Assembly: GCA_025360285.1 (NCBI GenBank)
Contig: JANYCM010000253.1
Span: 1 to 18,072 of the forward strand
DNA: 18,072 nt
From: Sphingomonadales bacterium
GTDB taxonomy: Bacteria; Pseudomonadota; Alphaproteobacteria; Sphingomonadales; Sphingomonadaceae
Direction: 5' to 3'
Part shown: piece after piece, positions 7,064-14,634 of the stretch
Layout: every line of letters begins with the position of its first letter
Numbering within the stretch: position 1 is the first letter of the stretch
Notes under the pieces: generated by a model
Seen by the model: only the letters and a program-made list of their open reading frames with translations
What the model was told of the DNA's origin: nothing
Databases searched by the model: none
Made by a program: the position numbers and the translations under genes

Positions 7064-9319
7064 ATGAACGCGATCCAGCGATGGTGGCAACGGCGGCTGG
7101 CGACCGACAAGTTCGTCCTCGCTTTGCCCGGCATTGCCATCACCCTGCTGGTGCTGGCGCTGCATGTCGCCAATGTCGGCGCGGTGCGGCAGCTCGGTAA
7201 TCTGCTGTTCGACGAATATAACCGGCAATTGCCGCGGCCTTTCCAGGACGCCGCCGTCCGCATCGTCGATATCGATGACACGACGATTACCCGGCAAGGT
7301 CAATGGCCGTGGCCGCGCACCGATGTGGCACGGCTGAGCAAGGCGCTCACCGACGCCGGCGCCGCCGCCATCGCCTTTGATATCGTGTTTTCGGAGCCTG
7401 ATCGCACATCGCCATCGCGCATCGCCGCCGTGCTAGCGCGCAACCCGCTGGCGAAAGGCAATTTTGAAAATGTGACGCGACTGGCCGACCATGACGCCAT
7501 CCTCGCCGCCACTTTTGCCGCGTCGCCCGCCATCCCCGGCTTTTTCCTGATTCGCGAACCCAATCGCCTCGATCCGCCCGAAAAAAGCGGCGTCGCCATC
7601 GCCGGCAGCGACCCCGGCGCCGCGCTGCCGACCTTTGCCGGCACCATCCCGCCGATCCCCGAACTTGCCGCCGCCGCACCAGGCAGCGGCTTTGTCTCGA
7701 TCGTGGGCGACAATGACGGCATCATCCGCCGTGCGCCGTTGCTCGCCCGCATCCATGGCCGCATCGTGCCGTCGCTCAGCCTTGAAGCGCTGCGCGTCGC
7801 GCAGGGCGCCGGGGCCATCATCGTCAAATCGACCGACGCCAGTGGCGAACTGGGCGGCGGCGACATCGGCGTTGCCCAGATCAAGGTCGGCGCGTTCGAA
7901 GTGCCGACAACGGCGGCCGGCGAACTGTGGATGCACTATACCGCGCCGCGCCCGGATCGCATCGTGCCGGCCTGGAAGATCATGGAGGGCAAATTGCCGC
8001 CCGCCGAAATGAAACGGCTGTTCGGCGGCCATATCATCTTCATCGGCACCGGCGCCTCGGGCCTGCGTGATCTGGTGGCGACGCCGATCCGCGACCGTGA
8101 ACTGGGCGTCGTCGTCCATGCCCAGGCGGTGGAACAGATGATCCTGGGCGCCTTCATCGTGCGACCGGATTGGGCGCCCGGCGTTGAGCGGCTGGCGCTG
8201 CTGCTGTTCGGCATCGGCCTGTCGCTGCTGCTGCCACGGCTGGGGGCGGCGCGCGGTGCCCTGCTGGCGGCGCTGGCGCTGGCGGCGGCGATCACCGGCA
8301 GCTGGTATCTGTTCGCCAAGGCCAGCCTTTTGGTTGACCCGATGGTGCCGGCGCTGGGAGTCGTTGCCGCCTATACAGCGGTCACCCTGTTCACCTTTTA
8401 CCGCGAGGAAAAGGCACGCAATTATATCCACCGCGCCTTTGACCGCTATCTGTCGCCTGAACTTGTCGATCGCATCGCCCGCGATCCCGGCCAGCTCGAA
8501 CTGGGCGGCGAAGAACGCGACATGACGGTGATGTTCTGCGACGTGCGGCGCTTTTCGGCGCTGTCCGAAAGGCTGAAGCCCAATGAAATCATCGGCTTCC
8601 TGATCGAATTCCTGACACCGATGACCGACATATTGCTGGGCCGGAAGGCGACGATCGACAAATATATCGGCGACGCCATCCTGGCCTTCTGGAACGCGCC
8701 GCTCGATGATCCGGCGCACCCGGAAAATGCCGCGCGCGGCGCGCTGGCGATGGTGGCCGAACTGGCGAAACTCAATGATCCGGCGACGCAGAAACCCGGC
8801 AGCCTGTGGCCGGGGGCGGTGAAAATCGGCATCGGGCTGAATTGCGGGCCGTGCTGCGTCGGCAACATGGGATCGTCGCAGCGCCTGTCCTATTCACTGA
8901 TCGGCGACACGGTGAATTTGGCCAGCCGCATCGAAGGCCTGACCAAATATTATGGCGTCACCATCGCCATCGGCAACGCCCTGGCGCAGCGGTTGCCGGG
9001 CTTTGCGCTGCTTGAACTTGACCAGGTGCGGGTGGTCGGACGGGATACGCCCGAGCGGCTGTTTGCGCTGCTGGGCGACGAAAGCGTTGCGGACGGAGAC
9101 GCATTTGCCGCTTTCCGCGATCATCATGCAGCGCTGATCACCGCTTATCGCCACCAGGATTGGGACGCGGCCGACGCGGTGCTGGCGGCGTGGGCCGGAC
9201 CGGCGGCGGGTTTCGGCCTGACGGCGCTGGGCCAGCTTTATGCCGACCGCATCGCGCATTTCCGCCTGGCGCCGCCGGGGGCGGACTGGGACGGCGTGTA
9301 TCAGGCGGTGGAGAAATAG
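7064..9319 (+). CDS. CHASE2-domain class III adenylate cyclase
   Basis: 751-aa inner-membrane enzyme predicted to make cAMP from ATP. One N-terminal membrane helix (about 17-37) is followed by a periplasmic CHASE2 sensor domain (about 40-365). Three membrane helices follow (about 374-390, 396-416, 427-446), then a short linker and the cytoplasmic cyclase domain (about 485-670). Metal-binding aspartates are D493 (VMFCDVRRFS) and D537 (KYIGDAILAFW). K533 and D615, the adenine-specifying pair, are both present, which favours ATP over GTP. N618 and R622 (GDTVNLASR) supply the transition-state residues, so the domain looks active. A helical tail (672-751) ends in DWDGVY. The start at 7064 has GGGGGCGGA about ten bases upstream. 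Divergence from the barrel/FecR pair suggests they supply or modulate the periplasmic signal; this is inference. Confidence 0.92.
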   Translation: MNAIQRWWQRRLATDKFVLALPGIAITLLVLALHVANVGAVRQLGNLLFDEYNRQLPRPFQDAAVRIVDIDDTTITRQGQWPWPRTDVARLSKALTDAGAAAIAFDIVFSEPDRTSPSRIAAVLARNPLAKGNFENVTRLADHDAILAATFAASPAIPGFFLIREPNRLDPPEKSGVAIAGSDPGAALPTFAGTIPPIPELAAAAPGSGFVSIVGDNDGIIRRAPLLARIHGRIVPSLSLEALRVAQGAGAIIVKSTDASGELGGGDIGVAQIKVGAFEVPTTAAGELWMHYTAPRPDRIVPAWKIMEGKLPPAEMKRLFGGHIIFIGTGASGLRDLVATPIRDRELGVVVHAQAVEQMILGAFIVRPDWAPGVERLALLLFGIGLSLLLPRLGAARGALLAALALAAAITGSWYLFAKASLLVDPMVPALGVVAAYTAVTLFTFYREEKARNYIHRAFDRYLSPELVDRIARDPGQLELGGEERDMTVMFCDVRRFSALSERLKPNEIIGFLIEFLTPMTDILLGRKATIDKYIGDAILAFWNAPLDDPAHPENAARGALAMVAELAKLNDPATQKPGSLWPGAVKIGIGLNCGPCCVGNMGSSQRLSYSLIGDTVNLASRIEGLTKYYGVTIAIGNALAQRLPGFALLELDQVRVVGRDTPERLFALLGDESVADGDAFAAFRDHHAALITAYRHQDWDAADAVLAAWAGPAAGFGLTALGQLYADRIAHFRLAPPGADWDGVYQAVEK

Positions 9320-9395
9320 CGCTGCTTGGAAAGCCCGCAGTCGTGCGGTAACAGCGGCCCGTCAGCGCCCAGCGCCCCTCAGTGCGAGAACCCGA

Positions 9396-10193
9396 ATGCA
9401 GCGCAGCGACGCCGAACTGAAAGCCGTCTGGGGTGCCGCCATCGCCGCCTATCACGCCACCCCGCTGGCGGCGCACTATCGCTTCGAGGCGACCCCGGCC
9501 AAATTCACCGAATTGCGCGCGCTGGTCGATCATATGCCCGAAGGCGGCACGCTGCTCGATATCGGTACCGGCATGGCGATCATGCCGCGCACTCTCAAGG
9601 CACTCGGCGCGCGGGTGATCAGCGTCGATCCGCCCTTCACGGGTCCGGAAGCCGCCACAAACGCAGCGCTCGCCGGCATCGAGACATTGGTCTGCGATGT
9701 CACCGCCGAACCCCTGCCACTACCCGCCGCCTCGGTCGATGTGGTGCTGTTTGCCGATGTCATCGAACATCTGCTGCATTCGCCGCGGCCAGCGCTGGCC
9801 GAATTCCATCGGGTGCTGAAACCCGGCGGCGTCTGCATCGCCACGACCCCCAATGCCGTGCGCCTGCCGGTGCGGTTGAAGGTGCTGATGGGCTGGTCGA
9901 ACTGGCCGCCGCTCACGGATTTCTATGACGAACCGGTGCATGGCGGCCACCACCATGAATATACGCCCGAGGAATTCGGCGCCGCGTTTGCCGGGGCCGG
10001 TTTCAGCATCGAAAGCCTGTTGCTGCACGGCACCACCCGCGATGTGGCGACGATTTCCTTCGATCGGCTGGCCGGCGATGGCCGGGACCGGTCAGGCAAT
10101 CCGCTGGTCGGTCTGGCCAAGCTGCCGATCGCCGCGCTTGAATCACTGGTGCCGCGCCTGCGCCGTGACATGCTGCTGGTGGCGCGCGCCTGA
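9396..10193 (+). CDS. Class I SAM-dependent methyltransferase
   Basis: 265 aa, probably cytoplasmic. Class I methyltransferase motifs are visible: motif I LLDIGTG (53-59), the acidic end of strand 2 in ISVDPP (75-80), VVLFADVIEHLLH (116-128) and LKPGGVCIATTPN (141-153). The C-terminal part has an HGGHHHEYTPEEF segment (182-194) of the kind seen in UbiG-like and glycan-associated methyltransferases. The substrate cannot be read from sequence. The ATG at 9396 is preceded by GAGAA at 9386-9390; the frame extends upstream to 9240, but that part overlaps the cyclase and has no methyltransferase features. The stop overlaps the next gene as TGATG, so it is coupled to the FAD oxidoreductase. The 76-base gap after the cyclase holds no obvious promoter or terminator, so read-through from the cyclase is possible. 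Confidence 0.85.
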   Translation: MQRSDAELKAVWGAAIAAYHATPLAAHYRFEATPAKFTELRALVDHMPEGGTLLDIGTGMAIMPRTLKALGARVISVDPPFTGPEAATNAALAGIETLVCDVTAEPLPLPAASVDVVLFADVIEHLLHSPRPALAEFHRVLKPGGVCIATTPNAVRLPVRLKVLMGWSNWPPLTDFYDEPVHGGHHHEYTPEEFGAAFAGAGFSIESLLLHGTTRDVATISFDRLAGDGRDRSGNPLVGLAKLPIAALESLVPRLRRDMLLVARA

Positions 10194-11797
10194 TGGCCGT
10201 GCCCGCCACGGCCGATGTTGTCATCATCGGCGCCGGCCATAATGGCCTGGTTTGTGCCGCCTATCTCGCCGCCGCGGGCCACAAGGTCGTGGTGCTGGAA
10301 CGCCGCGACACCGTCGGCGGTGCGGCGGTTACCGAGGAATTCCACCCCGGTTTCCGCAATTCGGTGGCGAGCTACACCGTCTCGCTGCTCAACCCCAAGG
10401 TCATTGCCGATCTGGAACTAGCCAGACATGGCCTGACCATCGTCAACCGCCCGTTTGCCAATTTCCTGCCCACCGCCGATGGCCGTTACCTGCTGACCGG
10501 CGGCAGCAACACCGCCGCCGCTGTCGCCGCTTTCTCACCGAAGGATGCCGCCGCGCTGCCGGCCTATGAGGCGCAACTGGAGCGCATCGCCGATCTGCTG
10601 CGGGACCTGGTGTTGCAGGCACCGCCCAATCTCACCGATACCGGCTGGCGCGCTGCCCTGCCCGAATTGCTGAACGCCGCCCGGCTCGGCAACCGGCTGC
10701 GGCGGCTTAGCCTTGAGGACAAACGGACGTTGCTAGAACTCTTCGCCACCTCGGCGGGGGACTTTCTTGATGGTTGGTTTGAATCGGCCGAATTGAAGGC
10801 GGTGCTGGGGTTTGACGGCATTGTCGGCCATTATGCTTCGCCCTATGCGCCCGGCAGTGCCTATGTGCTGCTCCACCATGTCATTGGCGAGGTCAATGGC
10901 GTCAAGGGCGCCTGGGGCCATGCGATCGGCGGGATGGGCGCCATCACCCAGGCGATGCGCCGCGCCTGCGAGGCGCGCGGCGTCACCATCGTCACCGGCT
11001 GCAGCGTCGCCGAAGTGCTGGTCGAACGCGGCCGCGCCGCCGGTGTGGTGACCAGCGCCGGCGACACGGTCCGGGCGCACACTGTGGTGTCGAACATCCA
11101 CCCCAATTTGCTGTTCGAAGGCCTGATTGATCCGGATCACCTGTCGCCCGAATTTCTCGGCCGCATCGCCCGCTACAAATCCGGCTCCGGCACCTTCCGG
11201 ATGAATGTCGCGCTCAGCGAACTGCCGCGCTTCACGGCCTGTCCCGAACCCGGGCCACATTTGTCCGCCGGCATCATCATGGCGCCGTCGCTCGCCTATA
11301 TGGAACAGGCGTGGATCGATGCCCGCCAGCACGGCTGGTCGCGCCGGCCGATCGTCGAAATGCTGATTCCGTCAACGCTCGATGACAGCCTGGCCCCCGC
11401 CGGCCGCCACGTCGCCAGCCTGTTCTGCCAGCATGTCGCGCCGCAACTGCCCGGCGGTGCCAGTTGGGACGATCACCGCGAAACGGTTGCAGACCTGATG
11501 ATTGCCACCGTCGACGGCTTTGCGCCGGGCTTTGCCGCGTCGGTGCTGGGCCGCCAGATCAAATCGCCGCTCGATCTGGAACGCGATTTCGGGCTGGTGG
11601 CGGGCGATATTTTCCATGGCAAGTTGACGCTCGACCAATTGTTCTCGGCGCGGCCAGTGCTCGGCCATGGCAGTTACCGCAGCCCCATCAAGGGGCTTTA
11701 CATGGCCGGCGCCGGCACCCACCCCGGCGGCGGCGTCACCGGCGCACCGGGGCATAATGCGGCGGCGGCGGTGCTTTCCGACATCGGCAGGGGCTGA
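10193..11797 (+). CDS. FAD-dependent oxidoreductase, PYROXD2/phytoene-desaturase-like
   Basis: 534 aa. The N-terminal Rossmann dinucleotide-binding motif is GAGHNGL (13-19), with E36 as the ribose-binding acid (VVVLERRDTVGGA). The C-terminal FAD-closing motif is GLYMAGAGTHPGGGVTGAPG (about 500-519). This end-to-end pattern and length match the NAD(P)/FAD oxidoreductases related to carotenoid desaturases (CrtI/PYROXD2 group). The GHNGL variant points to the PYROXD2-like branch rather than a true phytoene desaturase, and no other carotenoid gene is nearby. The start at 10193 sits inside the methyltransferase stop (TGATG). The two may act on the same lipid or isoprenoid substrate, but that is inferred from coupling only; the substrate is unknown. 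Confidence 0.88.
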   Translation: MAVPATADVVIIGAGHNGLVCAAYLAAAGHKVVVLERRDTVGGAAVTEEFHPGFRNSVASYTVSLLNPKVIADLELARHGLTIVNRPFANFLPTADGRYLLTGGSNTAAAVAAFSPKDAAALPAYEAQLERIADLLRDLVLQAPPNLTDTGWRAALPELLNAARLGNRLRRLSLEDKRTLLELFATSAGDFLDGWFESAELKAVLGFDGIVGHYASPYAPGSAYVLLHHVIGEVNGVKGAWGHAIGGMGAITQAMRRACEARGVTIVTGCSVAEVLVERGRAAGVVTSAGDTVRAHTVVSNIHPNLLFEGLIDPDHLSPEFLGRIARYKSGSGTFRMNVALSELPRFTACPEPGPHLSAGIIMAPSLAYMEQAWIDARQHGWSRRPIVEMLIPSTLDDSLAPAGRHVASLFCQHVAPQLPGGASWDDHRETVADLMIATVDGFAPGFAASVLGRQIKSPLDLERDFGLVAGDIFHGKLTLDQLFSARPVLGHGSYRSPIKGLYMAGAGTHPGGGVTGAPGHNAAAAVLSDIGRG

Positions 11798-11896
11798 TTT
11801 TAACGAAATCGCCGCCAAACTTGCAGATTTCCCCGCCATGCGTCACTTTGGTTGCCGTTGCCGTATCTGGCCGGCAGGGGGAACAACGGCGTACCG

Positions 11897-12751
11897 ATGC
11901 TGATCGCGCAGGTCACCGACATCCATCTGGGGTTTCAGCCGGACGACCCGGCCGAGCTCAACCGCAAGCGTTTCGATGACGTTATCGAAACGCTCACGGC
12001 GCTGCATCCGCGCCCTGACCTGTTGATTGCCAGTGGTGACCTGACCGAATTCGGCAGCATCGCTGCCTATCAGACGCTCAAATCCATCTGTGACGCGCTG
12101 CCGTTTCCGGTGCTGATGGCGCTGGGCAATCATGATGATCGCGGCAATTTTCGCGCCGTGTTTCACGATGTGCCGACCGATGCCGGCTTTGTCCACTATG
12201 TCCATGATGCCGGGCCGCTGCGCCTTGTCATACTCGATACGCTCGATCCGGGGCGCCATGGCGGCAGCTTTGATGCGGTGCGCGCCGACTGGCTGGCGGC
12301 GCAACTGGCGGCATCGGCGAAACCGGTGGTCATCGTCCTCCACCACCCGCCAATCGACACCGGCAATGGCTGGATGACCGAGGATATCAACGCCGATTGG
12401 GTGCAGCGGCTGCGCGCCGTTGTTGCGGCACACCCCCAGGTCATCCGGCTGGTATCGGGCCATCTGCACCGCGGCATGGTGACGAGCTGGGCGGGATCGA
12501 CCCTGGTCGTCTGTCCCTCCACCGCGCCGCAGGTGGCGCTGGATTTCCGTACATTGAATCCGGAAAGCCCCGATGGCCGCGACATGATCGTCGCCGAAGC
12601 GCCGGGTTTCGCGCTGCATTACTGGACGGGCAGCGACCTGGTCACCCAGTTCGGCACCGGCGGCGACCATCCGGTGCTGGCGCGCTTCAACGCCCGGATG
12701 CAGCCGACGGTGCGGCATATTTTGGCCGAATTGCAGGGTAAAGCGCCCTAA
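11897..12751 (+). CDS. Calcineurin-like metallophosphoesterase, candidate cAMP phosphodiesterase (CpdA-like)
   Basis: 284 aa, cytoplasmic, dinuclear-metal phosphoesterase. All ligand motifs are in order: D8 and H10 (QVTDIHLG), D48 (ASGDLTE), N78 and H79 (LGNHDD), H149/H150 (VLHHPP), and H189 and H191 (SGHLHRG). Spacing and length match class III cyclic-nucleotide phosphodiesterases (CpdA, Rv0805), whose members hydrolyse cAMP, though some act on other phosphodiesters. ATG 11897 was chosen because it begins exactly at the conserved first strand; the frame opens upstream at 11852, but those residues are not family-like. AGGGGGAA lies 13 bases upstream, a long spacing. It ends tail to tail with the monooxygenase gene, overlapping it by four bases. 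Position downstream of an adenylate cyclase on the same strand supports a cAMP role, unproven. Confidence 0.87.
   Translation: MLIAQVTDIHLGFQPDDPAELNRKRFDDVIETLTALHPRPDLLIASGDLTEFGSIAAYQTLKSICDALPFPVLMALGNHDDRGNFRAVFHDVPTDAGFVHYVHDAGPLRLVILDTLDPGRHGGSFDAVRADWLAAQLAASAKPVVIVLHHPPIDTGNGWMTEDINADWVQRLRAVVAAHPQVIRLVSGHLHRGMVTSWAGSTLVVCPSTAPQVALDFRTLNPESPDGRDMIVAEAPGFALHYWTGSDLVTQFGTGGDHPVLARFNARMQPTVRHILAELQGKAP
11967..11994. repeat. Intragenic inverted repeat in the phosphoesterase gene
   Basis: Perfect 11-base arms AGCGTTTCGAT (11967-11977) and ATCGAAACGCT (11984-11994), separated by GACGTT. It lies about 70 bases inside the phosphoesterase gene. It may form an mRNA hairpin or be a chance effect of codon use. 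Confidence 0.5.
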
Positions 12752-13050
12752 CCCATCAACGGGCGTTCGTTCACCACATCATAGATTTTCGCGTCGATCG
12801 AACGCACCGCGCCTTTGATGGCCTGATTGAACGCCGCCATGTGCGGCTTGCCGAAATGCGCCCGCAGCGATGCTTCATCGGCCCAGCGTTCGACGATGGT
12901 GCAAATGCCTTCGTCACGATTTTCGATCGCCATCGAATAGGACAGGCAGCCCGATTCGTCCCAGGTCGATCGCATCATCGCATCGAGCGCCGGTTGCAGT
13001 TCATCGAGCCGTGCCGGATCGAATTCGGCCCGGGCGAGGACGATGATCAT
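12748..13050 (-). CDS. Antibiotic-biosynthesis-type monooxygenase (ABM/YgiN-like)
   Basis: 100 aa, typical for the single-domain ABM fold (dimeric ferredoxin-like barrel). Pattern seen: IIVLARAEFDPARLDELQPAL, SGCLSYSMAIENRD, IVERWADEASLRAHFGKPHM. Such small proteins act as cofactor-independent quinol monooxygenases or related oxidases, but many have no known substrate. The ATG at 13050 overlaps the grpE stop as ATGA, so it is probably made from the hrcA-grpE mRNA and may rise with heat-shock expression. Its stop overlaps the convergent phosphoesterase stop by four bases (12748-12751). No signal peptide. The family call is good; the reaction is unknown. Confidence 0.83.
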   Translation of the reverse strand: MIIVLARAEFDPARLDELQPALDAMMRSTWDESGCLSYSMAIENRDEGICTIVERWADEASLRAHFGKPHMAAFNQAIKGAVRSIDAKIYDVVNERPLMG

Positions 13051-13565
13051 GCCTTGGCCTTGGCAACGCTGACCAGCGCCGGGCGCAGCAAGCGGTCCTT
13101 GATGACATAGCCGGCCTGAAGCTCGTCAACGATGACGCCGGGTTCGTGCGTCTCATGCTCAACCTCGATCATCGCCTGGTGGCGGTTGGGATCAAGCTTC
13201 TGGCCGGCGGTTTCCACCTTGCTGATGCCATGGCGGCCAAAGATTGCCGCCAGTTCGCGCTCGGTCGCTTCAATGCCGGCGCGGACATTGTCAAAGCCTT
13301 CGCCGGGCAGCGCGGCAACGGCGCGGCGCAGATTATCGGCCACCGCCAGCAGATCGCGAGCAAAGCCGGTCATCGCATAGGCGGCGGTATCCGCCTTGTC
13401 GCGTTCCAGCCGCCGGCGGGTGTTTTCCGTCTCGGCCGCCTGGCGCAGCAGGCGGTCCTTCAGATCGGCAATTTCCTGGTCCTTCGCCAGCAACTGCTCG
13501 GCGAAATTCACGTCATTGTTGGTGTCTTCCGGTTCGATTTCCGGGGCGTCATTCATATCGGTCAT
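13047..13565 (-). CDS. grpE: Nucleotide exchange factor GrpE
   Basis: Co-chaperone that releases ADP from DnaK. 172 aa, a normal alphaproteobacterial length. An acidic N-terminus (MTDMNDAPEIEPEDTNND) leads into a long charged coiled coil (about residues 22-65). The C-terminal beta domain carries the signature HQAMIEVEHE...PGVIVDELQAGY and then KDRLLRPALVSV. The ATG at 13565 overlaps the hrcA stop as ATGA; the second ATG (MND) three codons on is a weaker alternative. It is encoded between hrcA and the ABM monooxygenase with four-base overlaps on both sides, implying one mRNA. dnaK is not in this window. Confidence 0.96.
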   Translation of the reverse strand: MTDMNDAPEIEPEDTNNDVNFAEQLLAKDQEIADLKDRLLRQAAETENTRRRLERDKADTAAYAMTGFARDLLAVADNLRRAVAALPGEGFDNVRAGIEATERELAAIFGRHGISKVETAGQKLDPNRHQAMIEVEHETHEPGVIVDELQAGYVIKDRLLRPALVSVAKAKA

Positions 13566-14599
13566 GCTACCAGCCTGCTGAGGGTTCGTGCGGTATAATC
13601 CACCATGGGTATGACGCGGGCATAGTTCAACCGCGTCGGGCCAATAACCCCCACCACGCCGACCACCCGGCCGTGCGGCCCGCGATAGGGCGCCGCGATG
13701 ACGCTGGACCCCGACAGCGAGAACAGTTGCGATTCGGCGCCGATGAAAATCTTGGTCGCTTCGGCCCCGCGGGCGAGTTCGAGCAGGCGGATCAATTCCT
13801 CCTTGTCTTCCAGATCACCAAGCAATTGCCGGACGCGTTCGAGATCGACACTCGATTCAACCAGATTGGCCTGGCCGCGGACGATCAGCACCGGCCGCGC
13901 TGCGCCATCGGAGGACCAGGCCGCCAGCCCGGTCGCCACCGCCGTCGCCGTCATCGCATCCAGCGCGGCGCGATCGGCAGCGATTTCGCTCTGCAGGCGG
14001 TCGCTGGCGCCGGCCAGGGTCAGCCCCGCCAGCCGGGCGTTGATATAGTTGGCTGCGGCCTCCAGCGCCGCCGGTGGCAGGCCGGCGGGCAGGGCGACAA
14101 CACGATTTTCGACAGTGCCATCGGCGCCGACCAGAACGACCAGCGCGCGTTCGGGGGCGAGCAGCACGAAATTCACCTGGCGGATGGCCAGCTCGCGGCG
14201 CGGCACCAGCACCAACCCGGCGCAGTGCGACAGGCCCGACAGCACGGCGGTGGTGCGCGCCAGCATATCCTCGATGGCAGCGCCGCCCGCCAGTCCGGCA
14301 TCGATGGCGGCGCGCTCGTCCTCCGAAGGCTCGCTGGCCTGCATCATGCCGTCAACGAACATGCGCAGCCCCAATTGCGTCGGCAACCGCCCCGCCGAGG
14401 TATGCGGCGCGGCGAGCAGCCCCAATTCCTCCAGGTCCTGCATGACATTGCGGATGGACGCCGGCGACAGGCCCAGCGCCCCCAGCTTCGACAGGGTGCG
14501 CGAGCCGACCGGCGCGCCGCTGACCAGATAGGAATCGACGATCTGGCGGAATACTTCGCGCGCGCGGTCGTTGAGTTCGGCCATATTGGGGGATTGCAT
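13562..14599 (-). CDS. hrcA: Heat-inducible repressor HrcA
   Basis: DNA-binding repressor that binds CIRCE operators upstream of chaperone genes. 345 aa from the chosen start. The N-terminal winged helix is visible: LNDRAREVFRQIVDSYLVSG, APVGSRTLSK, SPASIRNVMQDLEELGLL, PHTSAGRLPT. The effector/dimer domain follows and ends in VIGPTRLNYARVIPMVDYTA, a strong HrcA signature. Start choice is uncertain: ATG 14599 fits a leaderless promoter with its -10 at 14611-14606; ATG 14584 (MAELNDR) gives the most conserved N-terminus; ATG 14620 would lie inside the putative promoter. None has a good Shine-Dalgarno site. It heads the hrcA-grpE-monooxygenase operon, divergent from rph. No CIRCE (TTAGCACTC-N9-GAGTGCTAA) was found here, so autoregulation by the standard operator is not evident. 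Confidence 0.94.
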   Translation of the reverse strand: MQSPNMAELNDRAREVFRQIVDSYLVSGAPVGSRTLSKLGALGLSPASIRNVMQDLEELGLLAAPHTSAGRLPTQLGLRMFVDGMMQASEPSEDERAAIDAGLAGGAAIEDMLARTTAVLSGLSHCAGLVLVPRRELAIRQVNFVLLAPERALVVLVGADGTVENRVVALPAGLPPAALEAAANYINARLAGLTLAGASDRLQSEIAADRAALDAMTATAVATGLAAWSSDGAARPVLIVRGQANLVESSVDLERVRQLLGDLEDKEELIRLLELARGAEATKIFIGAESQLFSLSGSSVIAAPYRGPHGRVVGVVGVIGPTRLNYARVIPMVDYTARTLSRLVA

Positions 14600-14605
14600 G
14601 AGGAG

Positions 14606-14634
14606 AATGTAGGGCTTCATGCCCTTGCCCGCAA
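14606..14634 (-). promoter_or_regulatory. Candidate hrcA operon promoter (leaderless)
   Basis: On the minus strand, TTGCGG (14634-14629), a 17-base spacer and TACATT (14611-14606). Six bases later comes the A of ATG 14599, so the transcript would begin at the start codon. The -35 element lies within the 30-bp palindrome. Inferred from hexamer match and spacing only. Confidence 0.4.

Noticed and set aside
7433..8719. Minus-strand open frame (428 codons) inside the cyclase gene
   Set aside because: No domain or signal. It is the antisense of a cyclase with intact motifs throughout.
10193..11797. Phytoene desaturase (CrtI) call for the FAD oxidoreductase
   Set aside because: Shares the fold and end motifs, but the GHNGL motif and absence of other carotenoid genes fit the PYROXD2-like group better.
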